Positions 7,355-19,321 of a stretch of DNA of 64,000 nt are shown here, one piece after another. The notes under the pieces are model-generated. The model saw nothing but the letters and a program-made list of their open reading frames with translations. It searched no databases and was not told the origin of the DNA. The DNA lies in NCBI RefSeq assembly GCF_030295745.1, contig NZ_AP027291.1, forward strand, positions 2,108,001 through 2,172,000. The letters run 5' to 3'. Within the stretch, counting starts at the first letter, position 1. Every line of letters begins with the position of its first letter. Source of the stretch: Mycolicibacterium sp. TUM20985 (GTDB taxonomy: Bacteria > Actinomycetota > Actinomycetes > Mycobacteriales > Mycobacteriaceae). Both the position numbers and the translations under genes were made by a program.

Positions 7355-8929
7355 ATGGCTGCACCGTTGAAGTTGTGTCACAAGCGAACCGTGTGCGCCG
7401 TGTTGGCGTCCGGAATGGTCATCTCACTGACCGCGCTCACGGGCGGTGTCGCACCCGCCTTCGCCAGGCCGGGCGACGAGCCGGTCCTGCCAACCACCAC
7501 AATCGCGCCGGAGCCGGTCGTCGAGGCGCCCGTGGTGACCGAGGCGCCCGTCGAGACAGCCCCGGCCGCGACGGCGCCGGCGGACATCCCGGCACCCGTT
7601 CAGACGCCGGTTCCCACGGTCGAGCCCACCGTCGCGCAGACCGCGGAGGCGCCCCCGCAGACGCGCGCGCCTGCACCCGTCGCGCCCGCCCCCGAGCCCG
7701 TCGTCACGTCGACGCGACCGGCACCGGCCAGCACACCGCCACCGGTCACCTCGACGACGACGGATCCCACGACCGACCGGGCCACGTCGAGCCCGGTGAC
7801 CACGAGTCCGCTGCCCGCGAGCGGGTCGTCGACGCCGCCGCCCTCGCCGGGGCTGGTCGCTCCCACGTCGGCGACGAGCGCGCCGTCCTCCCCGAGTGAA
7901 GAGTCCCCGACGCCGTCCTCCGAGTCCTCGGAGTCGTCGTCGAAGTCCTCGTCATCGCCGTCCTCGGAGTCCGAGTCCTCCTCGGCCGCCGAGGCGACAC
8001 CGCGGGTGATCGAGAAGGTCACCCCGCAGACACTGGTTGCGCCCGCAGAGGACGTGCAGATCGCCAAGGCCGCGAAGATCGTGGAGGAGAAGCCCGCCGA
8101 GGCGCCCAAGCAGGAGATCACGGAAATCGCCCGCATCATCGACGTGCAGAATCGGGACAGCGATCCGTTCGGCCAGAATGGGCAGCGCACCGACGATCAG
8201 GTCCGGCTCGCAGGCAACTGGGACCGCAATGTGCGTCAGTGGCAGCCGGATTGGGTCGAATACGACCAGTACTACCGCCCGGTGCTGAGCAACCCGTACC
8301 GCGATCCGGTGCGGATCGTCTACGTCTACGAGAACGCTCCGCGGGTGGTGTGGATCCCGCCGCTGGCACGTATCGTGCTCGAAGTGGCCCAGTTCGCCGC
8401 GTACAGCTTCACGGCGCTGGTGACCAACCCGATCAATCAGGTGCTCAACGTCGCGGTCGGCAGCTTCTTCGGAGGCGGCTACTTCCCGGGAGTGGGACTG
8501 CCCCTGCCGCCGGCTCCGCCGCCGCTGCTGAACTTCGCCAACGTGCCCGTGCAGGTGCGTTATCCCGACGCCACCTATCAACCGTTCCGCGTCAACAAGA
8601 TCGTGGACGTCGGCAACGACGCACAGTTCGGCGAGCGCAAGGTGCTGCTCGACGGCGTTACGCCCGCGTGGGGTGAGTGGAAGCAAAGCCCCTCCGGTGA
8701 GCGCAGTTTCGAGGTTCACAAGACCCAGCAGTTCCCGGGCCTCGACGACCCGCGGCCGGGACCGTTGCCGGGTGACTATCAGTTGACGTTGGCGTCGGAT
8801 GAGTCGCCGTCAGGGATGAACAAGCGGGACGTCTACCTGATCGCGGTGGCCGTGGCGTGCGGCGCGCTGAGCATCGGCGCGGTCGTCCTGGCGGTCTTCA
8901 TGGGTCGCCGTCGGCGTCCGCTGCACTAG
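7355..8929 (+). CDS. Secreted, Pro/Thr/Ser-rich surface protein with C-terminal membrane anchor
   Basis: A 524-residue protein not recognised as a named family. The ATG at 7355 has AAGGAG at 7338-7343. It has a signal peptide (about residues 1-38, ending AFARPGDE), then a low-complexity arm of alternating Pro/Glu/Val/Ala/Thr and a Ser-rich stretch (about residues 180-215), then a conserved-looking globular part with NWDRNVRQWQPDWVEYDQYY and many Tyr-Pro residues. Near the C-terminus there is one membrane helix (VYLIAVAVACGALSIGAVVL) and a basic tail GRRRRPLH. The layout is of a mucin-like wall-spanning protein tethered to the membrane. Its partner and role are unknown. Confidence 0.82.
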   Translation: MAAPLKLCHKRTVCAVLASGMVISLTALTGGVAPAFARPGDEPVLPTTTIAPEPVVEAPVVTEAPVETAPAATAPADIPAPVQTPVPTVEPTVAQTAEAPPQTRAPAPVAPAPEPVVTSTRPAPASTPPPVTSTTTDPTTDRATSSPVTTSPLPASGSSTPPPSPGLVAPTSATSAPSSPSEESPTPSSESSESSSKSSSSPSSESESSSAAEATPRVIEKVTPQTLVAPAEDVQIAKAAKIVEEKPAEAPKQEITEIARIIDVQNRDSDPFGQNGQRTDDQVRLAGNWDRNVRQWQPDWVEYDQYYRPVLSNPYRDPVRIVYVYENAPRVVWIPPLARIVLEVAQFAAYSFTALVTNPINQVLNVAVGSFFGGGYFPGVGLPLPPAPPPLLNFANVPVQVRYPDATYQPFRVNKIVDVGNDAQFGERKVLLDGVTPAWGEWKQSPSGERSFEVHKTQQFPGLDDPRPGPLPGDYQLTLASDESPSGMNKRDVYLIAVAVACGALSIGAVVLAVFMGRRRRPLH

Positions 8930-9269
8930 CACTCGGCGGGCAGGCTGACTCCAGTAGTCGAGCCAGCGTGACCTTCAGGGTCGCCAACTGGTCGTCGGAC
9001 AGTCCTGCCGCGAGGTCACCTTCGACCCGGTGCGCCACCTCGTTCGCGAGGTGCAGGGTGCGGACGACACCAGCGGTGAGATCGAGCGCGTGGTTCCTCC
9101 GGTCGCCGGCAGCGACGGCGCGCTTGATCAGCCTGCGCTTGGTCAGCTCATCGATGAGTTGGCTCGTGGTGGTGCGGCCGGACCACACCGTGCCAGATCG
9201 GTCGGGCGTTCTGACGTTCGTCCTGGTCACGACGTCCGCTGGGCGGGCGATCCAGGCCGGCCACAACAC
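8898..9269 (-). pseudogene. Truncated MarR-family regulator, N-terminus missing
   Basis: The frame encodes TTSQLIDELTKRRLIKR followed by GDRRNHALDLT and a long dimerisation-type helix ending ATLKVTLARLLESA. This is the recognition helix, wing and C-terminal helix of a MarR regulator. The residues before it are unrelated to MarR and the first three helices are absent, so it is probably a 5'-deleted gene. The last 32 bases run convergently into the end of the surface-protein gene. It lies downstream of the mmpS-mmpL operon on the same strand. In M. tuberculosis a MarR protein, Rv0678, controls mmpS5-mmpL5, so it could be the relic of a local regulator. Confidence 0.5.
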
Positions 9270-9284
9270 CGAGATTCGAGCTGA

Positions 9285-9758
9285 CTAGCGCGCTACGGGC
9301 CAGTCCCAGACGGACATGTCGCCGCGGGGATAGTTCATGCACACGTCGGTGGCCTTGGCGACCACGCCCTTGTTGTTGAAGAACACCTTGGCCCAGTTGC
9401 CCCAGTGCGTGGCCACGTTCTCGTAGTAGACGTTCGTGGCGGTGTTCTCGGAGTACTGGCGTCGGGCGACCGGGTCCAGCGAGAAGAACCAGTGGATGCG
9501 GTCGAACGCCTGCTGCTGGACGTCGGCGGGGCGGTTGCTCCGGTCGATCATGTACCGCTCGAAGTACACCGGGCTGGTGTCCCGCGCGGCCTGCAGGTAC
9601 TGCTCGGTGTCACAGGTGGTGATGATGATCCGGTGGGGGATCGGGAAGTCGTCGGTCGCGTCGGCCGCGGCCGTGCCGGCCAAGGTCGTCGCGACGAACC
9701 CACATGCGGCCACGGCCAAGCCGCCCCGGAGCGCGATGGTGCGTAGGGACTTCATCAT
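9285..9758 (-). CDS. Small secreted protein, DUF5078-like
   Basis: A 157-residue exported protein. It starts [13 protein letters not shown], has a hydrophobic core and an Ala-rich cleavage region ([10 protein letters not shown]), and two conserved-looking cysteines (TTCDTEQYL and DVCMNYPRG) that could form a disulfide. It resembles mycobacterial DUF5078 proteins found next to MmpL genes (from memory). The first ATG (9758) overlaps the stop of mmpL as ATGA, and GAGGAGAG lies upstream, so it is translated with the transporter. It may act in the periplasm with MmpL/MmpS, which is inference. Confidence 0.8.
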   Translation of the reverse strand: MMKSLRTIALRGGLAVAACGFVATTLAGTAAADATDDFPIPHRIIITTCDTEQYLQAARDTSPVYFERYMIDRSNRPADVQQQAFDRIHWFFSLDPVARRQYSENTATNVYYENVATHWGNWAKVFFNNKGVVAKATDVCMNYPRGDMSVWDWPVAR

Positions 9759-12685
9759 GAACTCTCTCCTCGGACGGGTGGAGCGGTCTCGGCGTGGACC
9801 GGGGTCGGCCACGGTTCGGGCTTGGGTCGTTGCCGGACGTGCGTCGGCCACCAGAACCACTTGCCGAGCATCGCGGCGATGGCGGGCGTCATGAACGACC
9901 GGACCACCAGGGTGTCGAACAGCAGGCCCAGGCCGATCGTCGTGCCGACCTGACCGATGACGGCCAGCTCACTCACCGCCATCGACATCATGGTGAACGC
10001 GAACACCAGTCCCGCCGACGTCACGACGGATCCGGTACCGCCCATCGACCTGATGATGCCCGTGTTGAGCCCGGCGTGGATCTCCTCCTTGAACCGCGAC
10101 ACCAGCAACAGGTTGTAGTCAGCGCCGACGGCCAACAGGATGATCACCGACATGGCCGCGACCATCCAGTGCAGCTCCAGGCCAAGCAGGTGCTGCCAGA
10201 TGAGGACGGACAACCCGAGCGAGGCGCCGAGGGACAGGATCACCGTTCCCACGATCACCGCGGACGCGACTACGGCCCGCGTGATGAGCAGCATGATGAT
10301 GAAGATCAGGGCCAGCGAGGCGATGCCGGCGATCAGCAGGTCCCAGGCGTTGCCGTCGGCCATGTCCTTGAACGTCGCCGCGGTGCCCGCGAGGTAGATC
10401 TTCGAACCCTCCAGCGGAGTGCCCTTGATGGCCTCCTTGGCCGACTGCTTGATGGCATCGATGTGCGCGATGCCTTCCTCGCTCATCGGATCGCCCTCGT
10501 GGCTGATGATGAACCGCGCCGAGTGCCCGTCGGGCGAGATGAAGTTCTTCATGCCCTTCTTGAACTCGGCGTTGTCGAAGATCTCCGGCGGCAGGTAGAA
10601 CGAGTCGTCGTTCTTGGAGGCGTCGAACGCCTCACCCATCGCGGTCGAGTTCTCCTGCATCGCCGCCATCTGGTCTGACATGCCCTTTTGGGTCTGGTAC
10701 ATCGTCAGCATCATGGTCTTCATCGACTTCATCGTCGCGAGCATCGGCGGCAGCGAGGCACTCAGCTGAGGCATCAGCTTGTCCAGCTCGTCGAGGTTCA
10801 CGACGAGGCCGCCGAGCTGATCACTCAGGGCATCGATGCCGTCGAGGGTGTCGAAGATCGATCGCGTCGCCCAGCAGAGCGGGATGTCGTAGCAGTGCGG
10901 CTCCCAGTACAGATAGGAGCGGATGGGCCGGAAGAAGTCGTCGAAGTCCGCGATGTGGTCGCGCAGCTCGTTGGTGGTGGCGACGGTTTCCTTGGTCTTG
11001 GCCGTCAGGTCGTGAGTGACCTTGTTGAGTTGGTCCATCAGCACCAGCATGCGTTCGAGATTCTCGATCATGCCCTGCATCTCGTCGGCCTGCTTGAGCA
11101 TGCTGGCGAACGAATCCTGTTGATACTTCAGGTTCATCTGCTGCGTGGTGCCCTGCATGCTGATCTGGAACGGGATCGAGGTGTGCTCGATCGGGGTGCC
11201 CAGCGGCCGGGTGATCGTCTGCACGCGCCCGATTCCCGGGGTCCGGAACACCGCCTTGGCGATCTTGTCCAGCACCAGGAAGTCGGCCGAGTTGCGGAGG
11301 TCGTGATCGCTCTCGATCATCATCAGCTCGGGGTTCATCCGGGCTTGAGAGAAGTGGCGATCGGCCGCCGCGTAACCCTCGTTGGCCGGGAGGTCGGCAG
11401 GCAGATAATCGCGGTCGTTGTAGTTCGTCTTGTATCCGGGCAGGGTCAGCAGGCCCACCAGGCTCAGCGCGATCGTCGCCACCAGGACCGGTCCCGGCCA
11501 CCGCACGACGAGGGCGCCGATCTTGCGCCAGCCCCTGGTGCGCATGGCCCGCTTTGGTTCGAGCAACCCGAACTTGCTGGCGATCGTCACCACTGCGGGC
11601 CCGAGGGTCAACGCGCAGAGGACGACGACGATCATGCCGATGGCCAACGGAACGCCGAGGGTCTGGAAGTAGGGCAAGCGCGTGAAGCTCAAGCAGAACG
11701 TGGCGCCGGCGATCGTCAGGCCGGAGCCCAGCACGACGTGCGCCGTGCCGTTGAACATCGTGTGGTAGGCGTCTTCTCGGCTCTCACCCACACTTCGGGC
11801 CTCCTGATATCGACCTATCAGGAAGATCGCGTAGTCCGTTGCCGCGGCGATCGCCAACGTGACGAGCAGGTTGGTGGCGAAGGTCGACAGACCGATGACG
11901 TCGTGGAAGCCGAGGAAGGCGACGATGCCACGGGCCGCTGCCAGTTCGAGGACCACCATGACCAGCACGATCAACACCGTGACGATCGATCGGTACACCA
12001 GCAGCAGCATGACCAGGATGATGCCGATGGTCACCGTCTCGATGAGCCGAAGGCTTCGGTCACCGGCGATCGTCTGATCGGCCTGCAGGGCGGCGGGTCC
12101 CGTGACGTAGGCCTTGAGGCCTGGTGGCAACGGTGTGTCGGCGACGAGCTTCTGCACGGCCTCGACGGACTCGTTGGCCAAGGTCTCGCCCTGATTGCCC
12201 GCCAGGTAGACCTGGAAGTACATCGCCTTGCCGTCATTGCTCTGGGAGCCCGCCGCGGTCAGCGGGTCACTCCAGAAGTCCTGGACGTGTTCGACGTGCT
12301 TGGGATCGGCCTCGAGCTTGCGGACCAACCCGTCGTAGAACGCGTGCGCCTCGTCACCCAGCGGCTGGTCGCTCTCCAGCACGATCATGGCCGAGCTGTT
12401 GGACTTGAACTCCTCGAACGTGGCGCCGATGTGCTGCATCGAGATCACCGACGGCGCGTCGTTGGGGCTCATCGACACGGTCCGCATCTTGCCGACCTCT
12501 TCGAGCTGGGGTACCAGCACGTTGCCGAGGGCGATGATGACGATCCAGCCCAGGATGATGGGCAGCGCCAGGGTGCGGATCAGCCGGGGGAGGCGGTGGC
12601 GTACCTGCTCTGAGGGGGGCGTGGCGGTCGCGATGGCGTCCGTCGTGGGCTCGTAGTCGGGCGCGCGGTGATCGGGGGGCGTCAT
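9755..12685 (-). CDS. MmpL-family RND transporter
   Basis: A 976-residue inner-membrane transporter with the MmpL layout: one helix near residues 30-55, a large periplasmic domain, five helices, a second periplasmic domain with a long helical hairpin (around residues 480-700), and five helices. The proton-relay Asp-Tyr pairs are visible as [12 protein letters not shown] in the first half and [12 protein letters not shown] in the second. It would export a lipid or siderophore-like molecule to the envelope. The start overlaps the mmpS stop by 4 bases, and the stop overlaps the DUF5078 gene. Subfamily is most like MmpL4/MmpL5; the substrate is unknown. Confidence 0.94.
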   Translation of the reverse strand: MTPPDHRAPDYEPTTDAIATATPPSEQVRHRLPRLIRTLALPIILGWIVIIALGNVLVPQLEEVGKMRTVSMSPNDAPSVISMQHIGATFEEFKSNSSAMIVLESDQPLGDEAHAFYDGLVRKLEADPKHVEHVQDFWSDPLTAAGSQSNDGKAMYFQVYLAGNQGETLANESVEAVQKLVADTPLPPGLKAYVTGPAALQADQTIAGDRSLRLIETVTIGIILVMLLLVYRSIVTVLIVLVMVVLELAAARGIVAFLGFHDVIGLSTFATNLLVTLAIAAATDYAIFLIGRYQEARSVGESREDAYHTMFNGTAHVVLGSGLTIAGATFCLSFTRLPYFQTLGVPLAIGMIVVVLCALTLGPAVVTIASKFGLLEPKRAMRTRGWRKIGALVVRWPGPVLVATIALSLVGLLTLPGYKTNYNDRDYLPADLPANEGYAAADRHFSQARMNPELMMIESDHDLRNSADFLVLDKIAKAVFRTPGIGRVQTITRPLGTPIEHTSIPFQISMQGTTQQMNLKYQQDSFASMLKQADEMQGMIENLERMLVLMDQLNKVTHDLTAKTKETVATTNELRDHIADFDDFFRPIRSYLYWEPHCYDIPLCWATRSIFDTLDGIDALSDQLGGLVVNLDELDKLMPQLSASLPPMLATMKSMKTMMLTMYQTQKGMSDQMAAMQENSTAMGEAFDASKNDDSFYLPPEIFDNAEFKKGMKNFISPDGHSARFIISHEGDPMSEEGIAHIDAIKQSAKEAIKGTPLEGSKIYLAGTAATFKDMADGNAWDLLIAGIASLALIFIIMLLITRAVVASAVIVGTVILSLGASLGLSVLIWQHLLGLELHWMVAAMSVIILLAVGADYNLLLVSRFKEEIHAGLNTGIIRSMGGTGSVVTSAGLVFAFTMMSMAVSELAVIGQVGTTIGLGLLFDTLVVRSFMTPAIAAMLGKWFWWPTHVRQRPKPEPWPTPVHAETAPPVRGESS

Positions 12686-13110
12686 GCGTTCTTCACCAGG
12701 CAGAAGGTCTGGGCGTTGACGCCGTCGGTGGTCCTCTCGTCCTTGACCTCGTCATCGACGGTGATGCGGCACGAGATGGCGCTCCCGTCACCCTGCGCGA
12801 CGATGTTCGGAAGGACCGAGGGCGCGGTCGTGCTCAGCGTCATCGACCAGGGCAGGGCGGCGCCGTCGACCCGGACCGGCTTGGAATCCAGGTCGAGGTA
12901 GTTGATGTCGGCGTAGCTGCCCGAACCGAAGATCTCGTACTTGACGACCTTGGGGTTGAACGGTTCGGCGTCGTCGGCGAAGTTCTTCGGCGTGACCAGG
13001 ATTCCCTCGGCGCCGAAGAAGGTGCGGACGCGATGCACGGTGAACCCGGCGACCACCACCACGATGATGATCACGATGGGGATCCATGCTCTACGCAAAA
13101 CCTTGGTCAT
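12682..13110 (-). CDS. MmpS-family accessory membrane protein
   Basis: A 142-residue protein with a basic N-terminus (MTKVLRRAW), one membrane helix ([19 protein letters not shown]) and an extracytoplasmic beta-rich domain containing [12 protein letters not shown] and two Cys residues (SCRIT and FCLV). These are typical of MmpS4/MmpS5, the periplasmic partner of MmpL. The ATG at 13110 follows a GGGTAGGGG stretch; a TTG 15 bases upstream is less likely. It is the first gene of the mmpS-mmpL-DUF5078 operon. Confidence 0.92.
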   Translation of the reverse strand: MTKVLRRAWIPIVIIIVVVVAGFTVHRVRTFFGAEGILVTPKNFADDAEPFNPKVVKYEIFGSGSYADINYLDLDSKPVRVDGAALPWSMTLSTTAPSVLPNIVAQGDGSAISCRITVDDEVKDERTTDGVNAQTFCLVKNA

Positions 13111-13303
13111 AACCCCTACCCACAACGGCTACCTGAGATTGAAATGAGAGATTAGCCCATATAACTGTATTGTGGATAACCGCGACGTGTGACCAAATGA
13201 CCGTTTGGGCGTGACGTCGAGCACAACCGCTCCGCCCTGTGACTCAGCTGGCTCCAAACAGCTACTCGCACAACATCTTCGAGATCGACGATAGGATCCG
13301 GAC
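13111..13303. promoter_or_regulatory. Divergent intergenic region upstream of mmpS and the DUF732 gene
   Basis: This 193-base gap is clearly richer in A+T than its surroundings (around 13135-13200) and must contain the promoters of both divergent units. A short dyad CCAAA-N6-TTTGG lies at 13193-13208 and could be an operator. No intact regulator gene is adjacent. Core promoter hexamers cannot be assigned with confidence. Confidence 0.35.
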
Positions 13304-13699
13304 ATGAAGGCTCTCTTGCGAAATGGACTCGCTGCGGCATTCGCCGCCGTCGCCCTTGGCGCGTTCGCAGCGGCGCCGGCCCAGGCGGACCCGGACACCG
13401 ATTTCGCGAACGAACTCCACGTCTACGGCATCTACGGGCCCAAGGACTACAACGCGTGGATCGGCAAGATCCAGTGCAAGCGGTTGCGGACGGGGTTGGA
13501 TGCCAACGCCGCCGAGGCTGCCGTGTTCCTGAAGACGAACCTTGCCCGGGGTACCTCCGAGCAGGCGATATACCAATTCCTCTCGGCGGGCATCAACTAC
13601 TACTGCCCTGACCAGCGCCCGGTGGTGGACAACCTGGCCGGCGTGCCACAGGTGACGAACGCTCCCGTCGGCGCACCACTGCCCGCCGAACAGGGCTGA
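13304..13699 (+). CDS. DUF732 secreted protein
   Basis: A 131-residue exported protein with a clear signal peptide ending AAAPAQADPD. The mature region has the DUF732 pattern of small mycobacterial secreted proteins: an initial DTDFANELHVYGI segment, a Cys in KIQCKRLRTG, helical repeats, and a second Cys in INYYCPDQRP, probably disulfide-bonded. Function of the family is unknown. It is transcribed divergently from mmpS and converges with a second small secreted protein gene. Confidence 0.88.
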   Translation: MKALLRNGLAAAFAAVALGAFAAAPAQADPDTDFANELHVYGIYGPKDYNAWIGKIQCKRLRTGLDANAAEAAVFLKTNLARGTSEQAIYQFLSAGINYYCPDQRPVVDNLAGVPQVTNAPVGAPLPAEQG

Positions 13700-13709
13700 C
13701 GCAGTCCGG

Positions 13710-13985
13710 CTAGCCGCCGCCGGTGTTGATGTTCGACGACAGGGTCAGGAACTGACCGTTCTTCCAGACCCCCCACCGGCCGCCCCACATCGAGGTCCAC
13801 ACCACGGGCTCGCCGTCCCAGAATTCGGCGGTCTTCCGCGGCGCATTGGGCGGCGGCACCTCACCTTGACCCGGTGCGGGTGGCGGAGGATCGGCGAGCG
13901 CCACCGAGGAGCCAACGCCGAGCACTGCTGCGGACAGACCGGCAGCGACCGCGACGACGGACAGAGCGGACTTGAACGAGGTCAT
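13710..13985 (-). CDS. Small secreted hypothetical protein
   Basis: A 91-residue protein with a signal peptide (hydrophobic core VVAVAAGLSAAVLGVG, cleavage near VALADPP), a proline-rich mature start, and a Trp-rich body (EFWDGEPVVWTSMWGGRWGVW). The ATG at 13985 has GGAG 8 bases upstream; the ATG 6 bases earlier is too close to it. No family is recognised. The Trp-Gly motif suggests a compact secreted domain. It converges with the DUF732 gene. Confidence 0.72.
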   Translation of the reverse strand: MTSFKSALSVVAVAAGLSAAVLGVGSSVALADPPPPAPGQGEVPPPNAPRKTAEFWDGEPVVWTSMWGGRWGVWKNGQFLTLSSNINTGGG

Positions 13986-14072
13986 CGGCATGGCTCCAGC
14001 GTTGGCGAAATCGAATACTTAGCAGACATAACCACGCTACTTCATCGCCAACCGGTTGGGGTACCGCGCGGG

Positions 14073-14300
14073 GTGCCGCACTCGCCATTCGCCGTCCCCG
14101 GCCACGCGGTCGCAGACCCGGCCGACGCCACCACCTACGCGATGGCGAAGTGCTTCATCGCCGGTGATGCGCCCGTGGCGCAGGGCACCCGGCTGCTCAA
14201 CCCGATCGTGGTGCACGCCTGGAACCCGCGGCCACCCGTGGCGCCGGGATGTCCGGCCGGGGTGCGGTTCTACTCCGGGCTGACGCCGCTGTGCTCCTGA
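14073..14300 (+). CDS. Possible remnant of a small secreted protein
   Basis: The frame VPHSPFAVPGHAVADPADATTYAMAKC through RFYSGLTPLCS has composition and two Cys residues typical of small mycobacterial secreted proteins, and ends 3 bases before the convergent glgP stop. There is no good start codon with a ribosome site and no full signal peptide, so it may be a 5'-truncated gene. The GTG at 14073 is only a placeholder start. Confidence 0.35.
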   Translation: MPHSPFAVPGHAVADPADATTYAMAKCFIAGDAPVAQGTRLLNPIVVHAWNPRPPVAPGCPAGVRFYSGLTPLCS

Positions 14301-14303
14301 CCG

Positions 14304-16793
<2,490 letters not shown>

Positions 16794-16887
16794 CGCGCGA
16801 TTGTGGCAGCTACGCGTGCACGGCGCATTCGCAGTGCACGACGGCGCGATGAACGCCCCGCCACCGAGGAGTTGCGGCGCCGGCCGA

Positions 16888-17628
16888 TCACCCAGCACCC
16901 TTGCCGTTGTCCACGCGGATCACCGCGCCGTGGATCGCGGCGGCGTCGTCACCGGCCACGAACGCGATGGACCTGGCCACGTCCTCGGTCGCCATGAAGC
17001 CCCGGGGTGAGGCAATCCGCATGATCAGATCCCAGTCGGCGTTCTCCGGCGCCTCGAACTCGGTGGTCTGCGCCGTGGGCATGCCACCCGGGCAGATCAC
17101 GTTGACCCGCAGCTCGTTCTTGGTGAACTCGACCGCCAGCGCGCGGGTCAGCCCGACCAGCCCGTGCTTGGCGGCGCAGTAGCCGGCCGAGTAGACCTCA
17201 CCCTCGACGCCGGCGATGGAGGCGACGTTGACGATGTTGCCGCCCACCTCGAGCAGATGCGGCAACGCCGCGCGGCACAGGTAGAACGGGCCGTTCAGGT
17301 TCACCGCCAGGTCTCGGTCCCAGTCCTCATCCGACATGGTGGTGGTGTGCCGCATCTGGTGGAAGCCCGCCACGTTCACCAGCACGTCGAGCCGGCCGAA
17401 CGCCGAAATGCATTCAGCCACAGCTGCTTTGCACGCCGCGGGCGTGGTGACGTCCACCGAGGCGTACCTTCCGCCGGGCACGTCGGCGAATACCTCGGCC
17501 ATCCGCTCGGCGTCCCGGGCGATCCCGAACACCGAGGCGCCACGTTCGGCGAACAGCCGCGCCGTGGCGGCACCCAGCCCCGCCGACGCCCCGGTGATTA
17601 GCGCGACCTTGCCCTCGAGTGCATTCAT
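16888..17628 (-). CDS. Short-chain dehydrogenase/reductase
   Basis: A 246-residue classical SDR: NAD(P)-binding GASAGLGAAT (residues about 13-22), the NVAG motif (LVNVAGFHQM), catalytic Ser in NIVNVASIAG, and YCAAKHG giving Tyr and Lys. It ends RVDNGKGAG. The substrate is not predictable. It is transcribed in the same direction as glgP with a gap of about 95 bases, and faces away from a secreted-protein gene on the other side. Confidence 0.9.
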   Translation of the reverse strand: MNALEGKVALITGASAGLGAATARLFAERGASVFGIARDAERMAEVFADVPGGRYASVDVTTPAACKAAVAECISAFGRLDVLVNVAGFHQMRHTTTMSDEDWDRDLAVNLNGPFYLCRAALPHLLEVGGNIVNVASIAGVEGEVYSAGYCAAKHGLVGLTRALAVEFTKNELRVNVICPGGMPTAQTTEFEAPENADWDLIMRIASPRGFMATEDVARSIAFVAGDDAAAIHGAVIRVDNGKGAG

Positions 17629-17717
17629 CGATCGACCCTCTCACGCCACGGTGACTCCAGCGCCGCCGCGTCGGGCAAAGCCGTGACTCCGGTCGACGGC
17701 ACTGCGATACTCGGGGC

Positions 17718-18245
17718 ATGACGACCGCCCGAGTGCTCGCCGTCGCGACGATCATGATGGGTTCGGCCTTCGGGCTCGCCGGCCCGGCCCACGCGGACCA
17801 GGTCATGCAGGGCATCTATAGCTACGACCAGGGTGACGTGCACGAGGAGTGGACGATCTATCCGAGTTGCGTTCCCACCGTCGGCGACCTGCGCGACAAC
17901 CTCGAGCTCCCGGTCGCGTGCCGGCTGCACGTCGCGCCGTCCTCGGCCAGGGTCAGCGGCGGGGACGCCCGGCTGACCGGCGGGCAGTGGATGTTCTCCA
18001 CCAACATCAAGGACGGCATGACGTGTCCCGACGGCAGCACGGCGCCGATCCAGGAGACCTACGAATTCGACGACGTCACGCTGACCGGCACGCGCTCGGT
18101 GAGCAACAGCAACGTCTGCAACGGCCAGGTCACCGCGAAGGTCGTCAACTCGCCGTTCACGCTCGCGTTCGCCAGGCCGCTGCCCATCCCGGTCGAACGG
18201 TATCCGCTGTACTGCGAGCCCGGCGGCCTGAAGCGGTGCTTCTGA
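17718..18245 (+). CDS. Secreted hypothetical protein
   Basis: A 175-residue exported protein: signal peptide MTTARVLAVATIMMGSAFGL with cleavage near GPAHADQ, then a beta-rich mature part with cysteines in PSCVP, ACRLH, TCPDG, VCNGQ, YCEPG and RCF, suggesting three disulfides. The family resembles other small mycobacterial exported proteins but I do not recognise it. The stop is 1 base before the ATG of the downstream dehydrogenase, so they are probably cotranscribed. Confidence 0.8.
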   Translation: MTTARVLAVATIMMGSAFGLAGPAHADQVMQGIYSYDQGDVHEEWTIYPSCVPTVGDLRDNLELPVACRLHVAPSSARVSGGDARLTGGQWMFSTNIKDGMTCPDGSTAPIQETYEFDDVTLTGTRSVSNSNVCNGQVTAKVVNSPFTLAFARPLPIPVERYPLYCEPGGLKRCF

Positions 18246-18246
18246 C

Positions 18247-19320
18247 ATGACCAAGCGCGTGGTGGTCTGGGGCACTGGTTTCGTCGGCCGGATGGTGATC
18301 GCCGAGATCGTGAAACACCCGTTGTTCGACCTCGTCGGGGTCGGTGTGAGCAACCCGGAGAAGGTGGGTCGCGACGTCGGTGAGATCTGCGGGCTCGGCG
18401 GCCCGATCGGCCTCGCCGCCACCGACGACGTCGACGCGCTCATCGCGCTGAAGCCCGACGCCGTCGTGCACTACGGGCCGACGGCCGCGCATGCCGACGA
18501 CAACATCGCGCTCCTGACCCGGTTCCTGCGGGCGGGGATCGACGTCTGCTCGACGTCGATGACACCGTGGGTGTGGCCGGCGATGCATCTCAACCCACCG
18601 TCGTGGATCCAGCCGATCACCGACGCCTGCGAGGCGGGCGGGTCGTCGTGCTTCACGACGGGGATCGATCCCGGCTTCGCCAACGACCTGTTTCCGATGA
18701 CGTTGATGGGCCTGTGTTCGGAGATCCGGACGGTCCGGGCGTCGGAATTGCTCGACTACACCAATTACGAGGGTGACTACGAGTTCGAGATGGGCATCGG
18801 CAGGCCGCCCGAGCACCGGCCGCTGCTGGAGACGCCGGACATCCTCATCTTCGCGTGGGGCGCAACGGTTCCGATGATCGCGCATGCCGCAGGCATCCAG
18901 CTCGACGAGATCACGACCACCTGGGACAAGTGGGTGACACCGGATGAGCGCAAGACGGTGAAGGGTGTCATCGCCCCCGGAAACGTCGCCGCCGTGCGCT
19001 TCACCATCAACGGTGTCTTCAAGGGCGAGACCCGCATCCAGCTGGAGCACGTCAACAGGATCGGTGCCGACGCCGCCCCGGACTGGCCGTCGGGCAACGA
19101 CAACGACGTCTACCGGGTCGACATCGAGGGCACGCCGAGCATCTTCCAGGAGACCGCGTTCCGGTTCACCGACGGCTCCGGGCGCGACGCCGCCGCGGCC
19201 GGTTGCCTCGCCACGGGGTTGCGCGCGCTCAACGCGGTGCCCGCCGTCAACGACCTGCCGCCGGGCTGGGTGACCCCTCTGGATCTACCCCTGATTGCTG
19301 GGCAGGGCACAATTCGATGA
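18247..19320 (+). CDS. NAD(P)-dependent dehydrogenase, DapB N-terminal-like (amine dehydrogenase-type)
   Basis: A 357-residue protein with an N-terminal Rossmann fold (VVVWGTGFVGRMVIAEI), the aspartate of the DapB-like group in the DAVVHYGPTA stretch, and a C-terminal domain with FTTGIDPGFANDL. This pattern is typical of mycobacterial proteins annotated as dihydrodipicolinate reductase-like or 2,4-diaminopentanoate dehydrogenase-like. It is not DapB itself, which is shorter. The natural substrate is unknown. The Hsp70-like gene starts 2 bases after its stop. Confidence 0.83.
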   Translation: MTKRVVVWGTGFVGRMVIAEIVKHPLFDLVGVGVSNPEKVGRDVGEICGLGGPIGLAATDDVDALIALKPDAVVHYGPTAAHADDNIALLTRFLRAGIDVCSTSMTPWVWPAMHLNPPSWIQPITDACEAGGSSCFTTGIDPGFANDLFPMTLMGLCSEIRTVRASELLDYTNYEGDYEFEMGIGRPPEHRPLLETPDILIFAWGATVPMIAHAAGIQLDEITTTWDKWVTPDERKTVKGVIAPGNVAAVRFTINGVFKGETRIQLEHVNRIGADAAPDWPSGNDNDVYRVDIEGTPSIFQETAFRFTDGSGRDAAAAGCLATGLRALNAVPAVNDLPPGWVTPLDLPLIAGQGTIR

Positions 19321-19321
19321 C

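Noticed and set aside
10688..12613. Long plus-strand open frame (641 codons) inside mmpL
   Set aside because: It is the antisense shadow of mmpL, with His/Arg/Gln-rich composition and no family motif.
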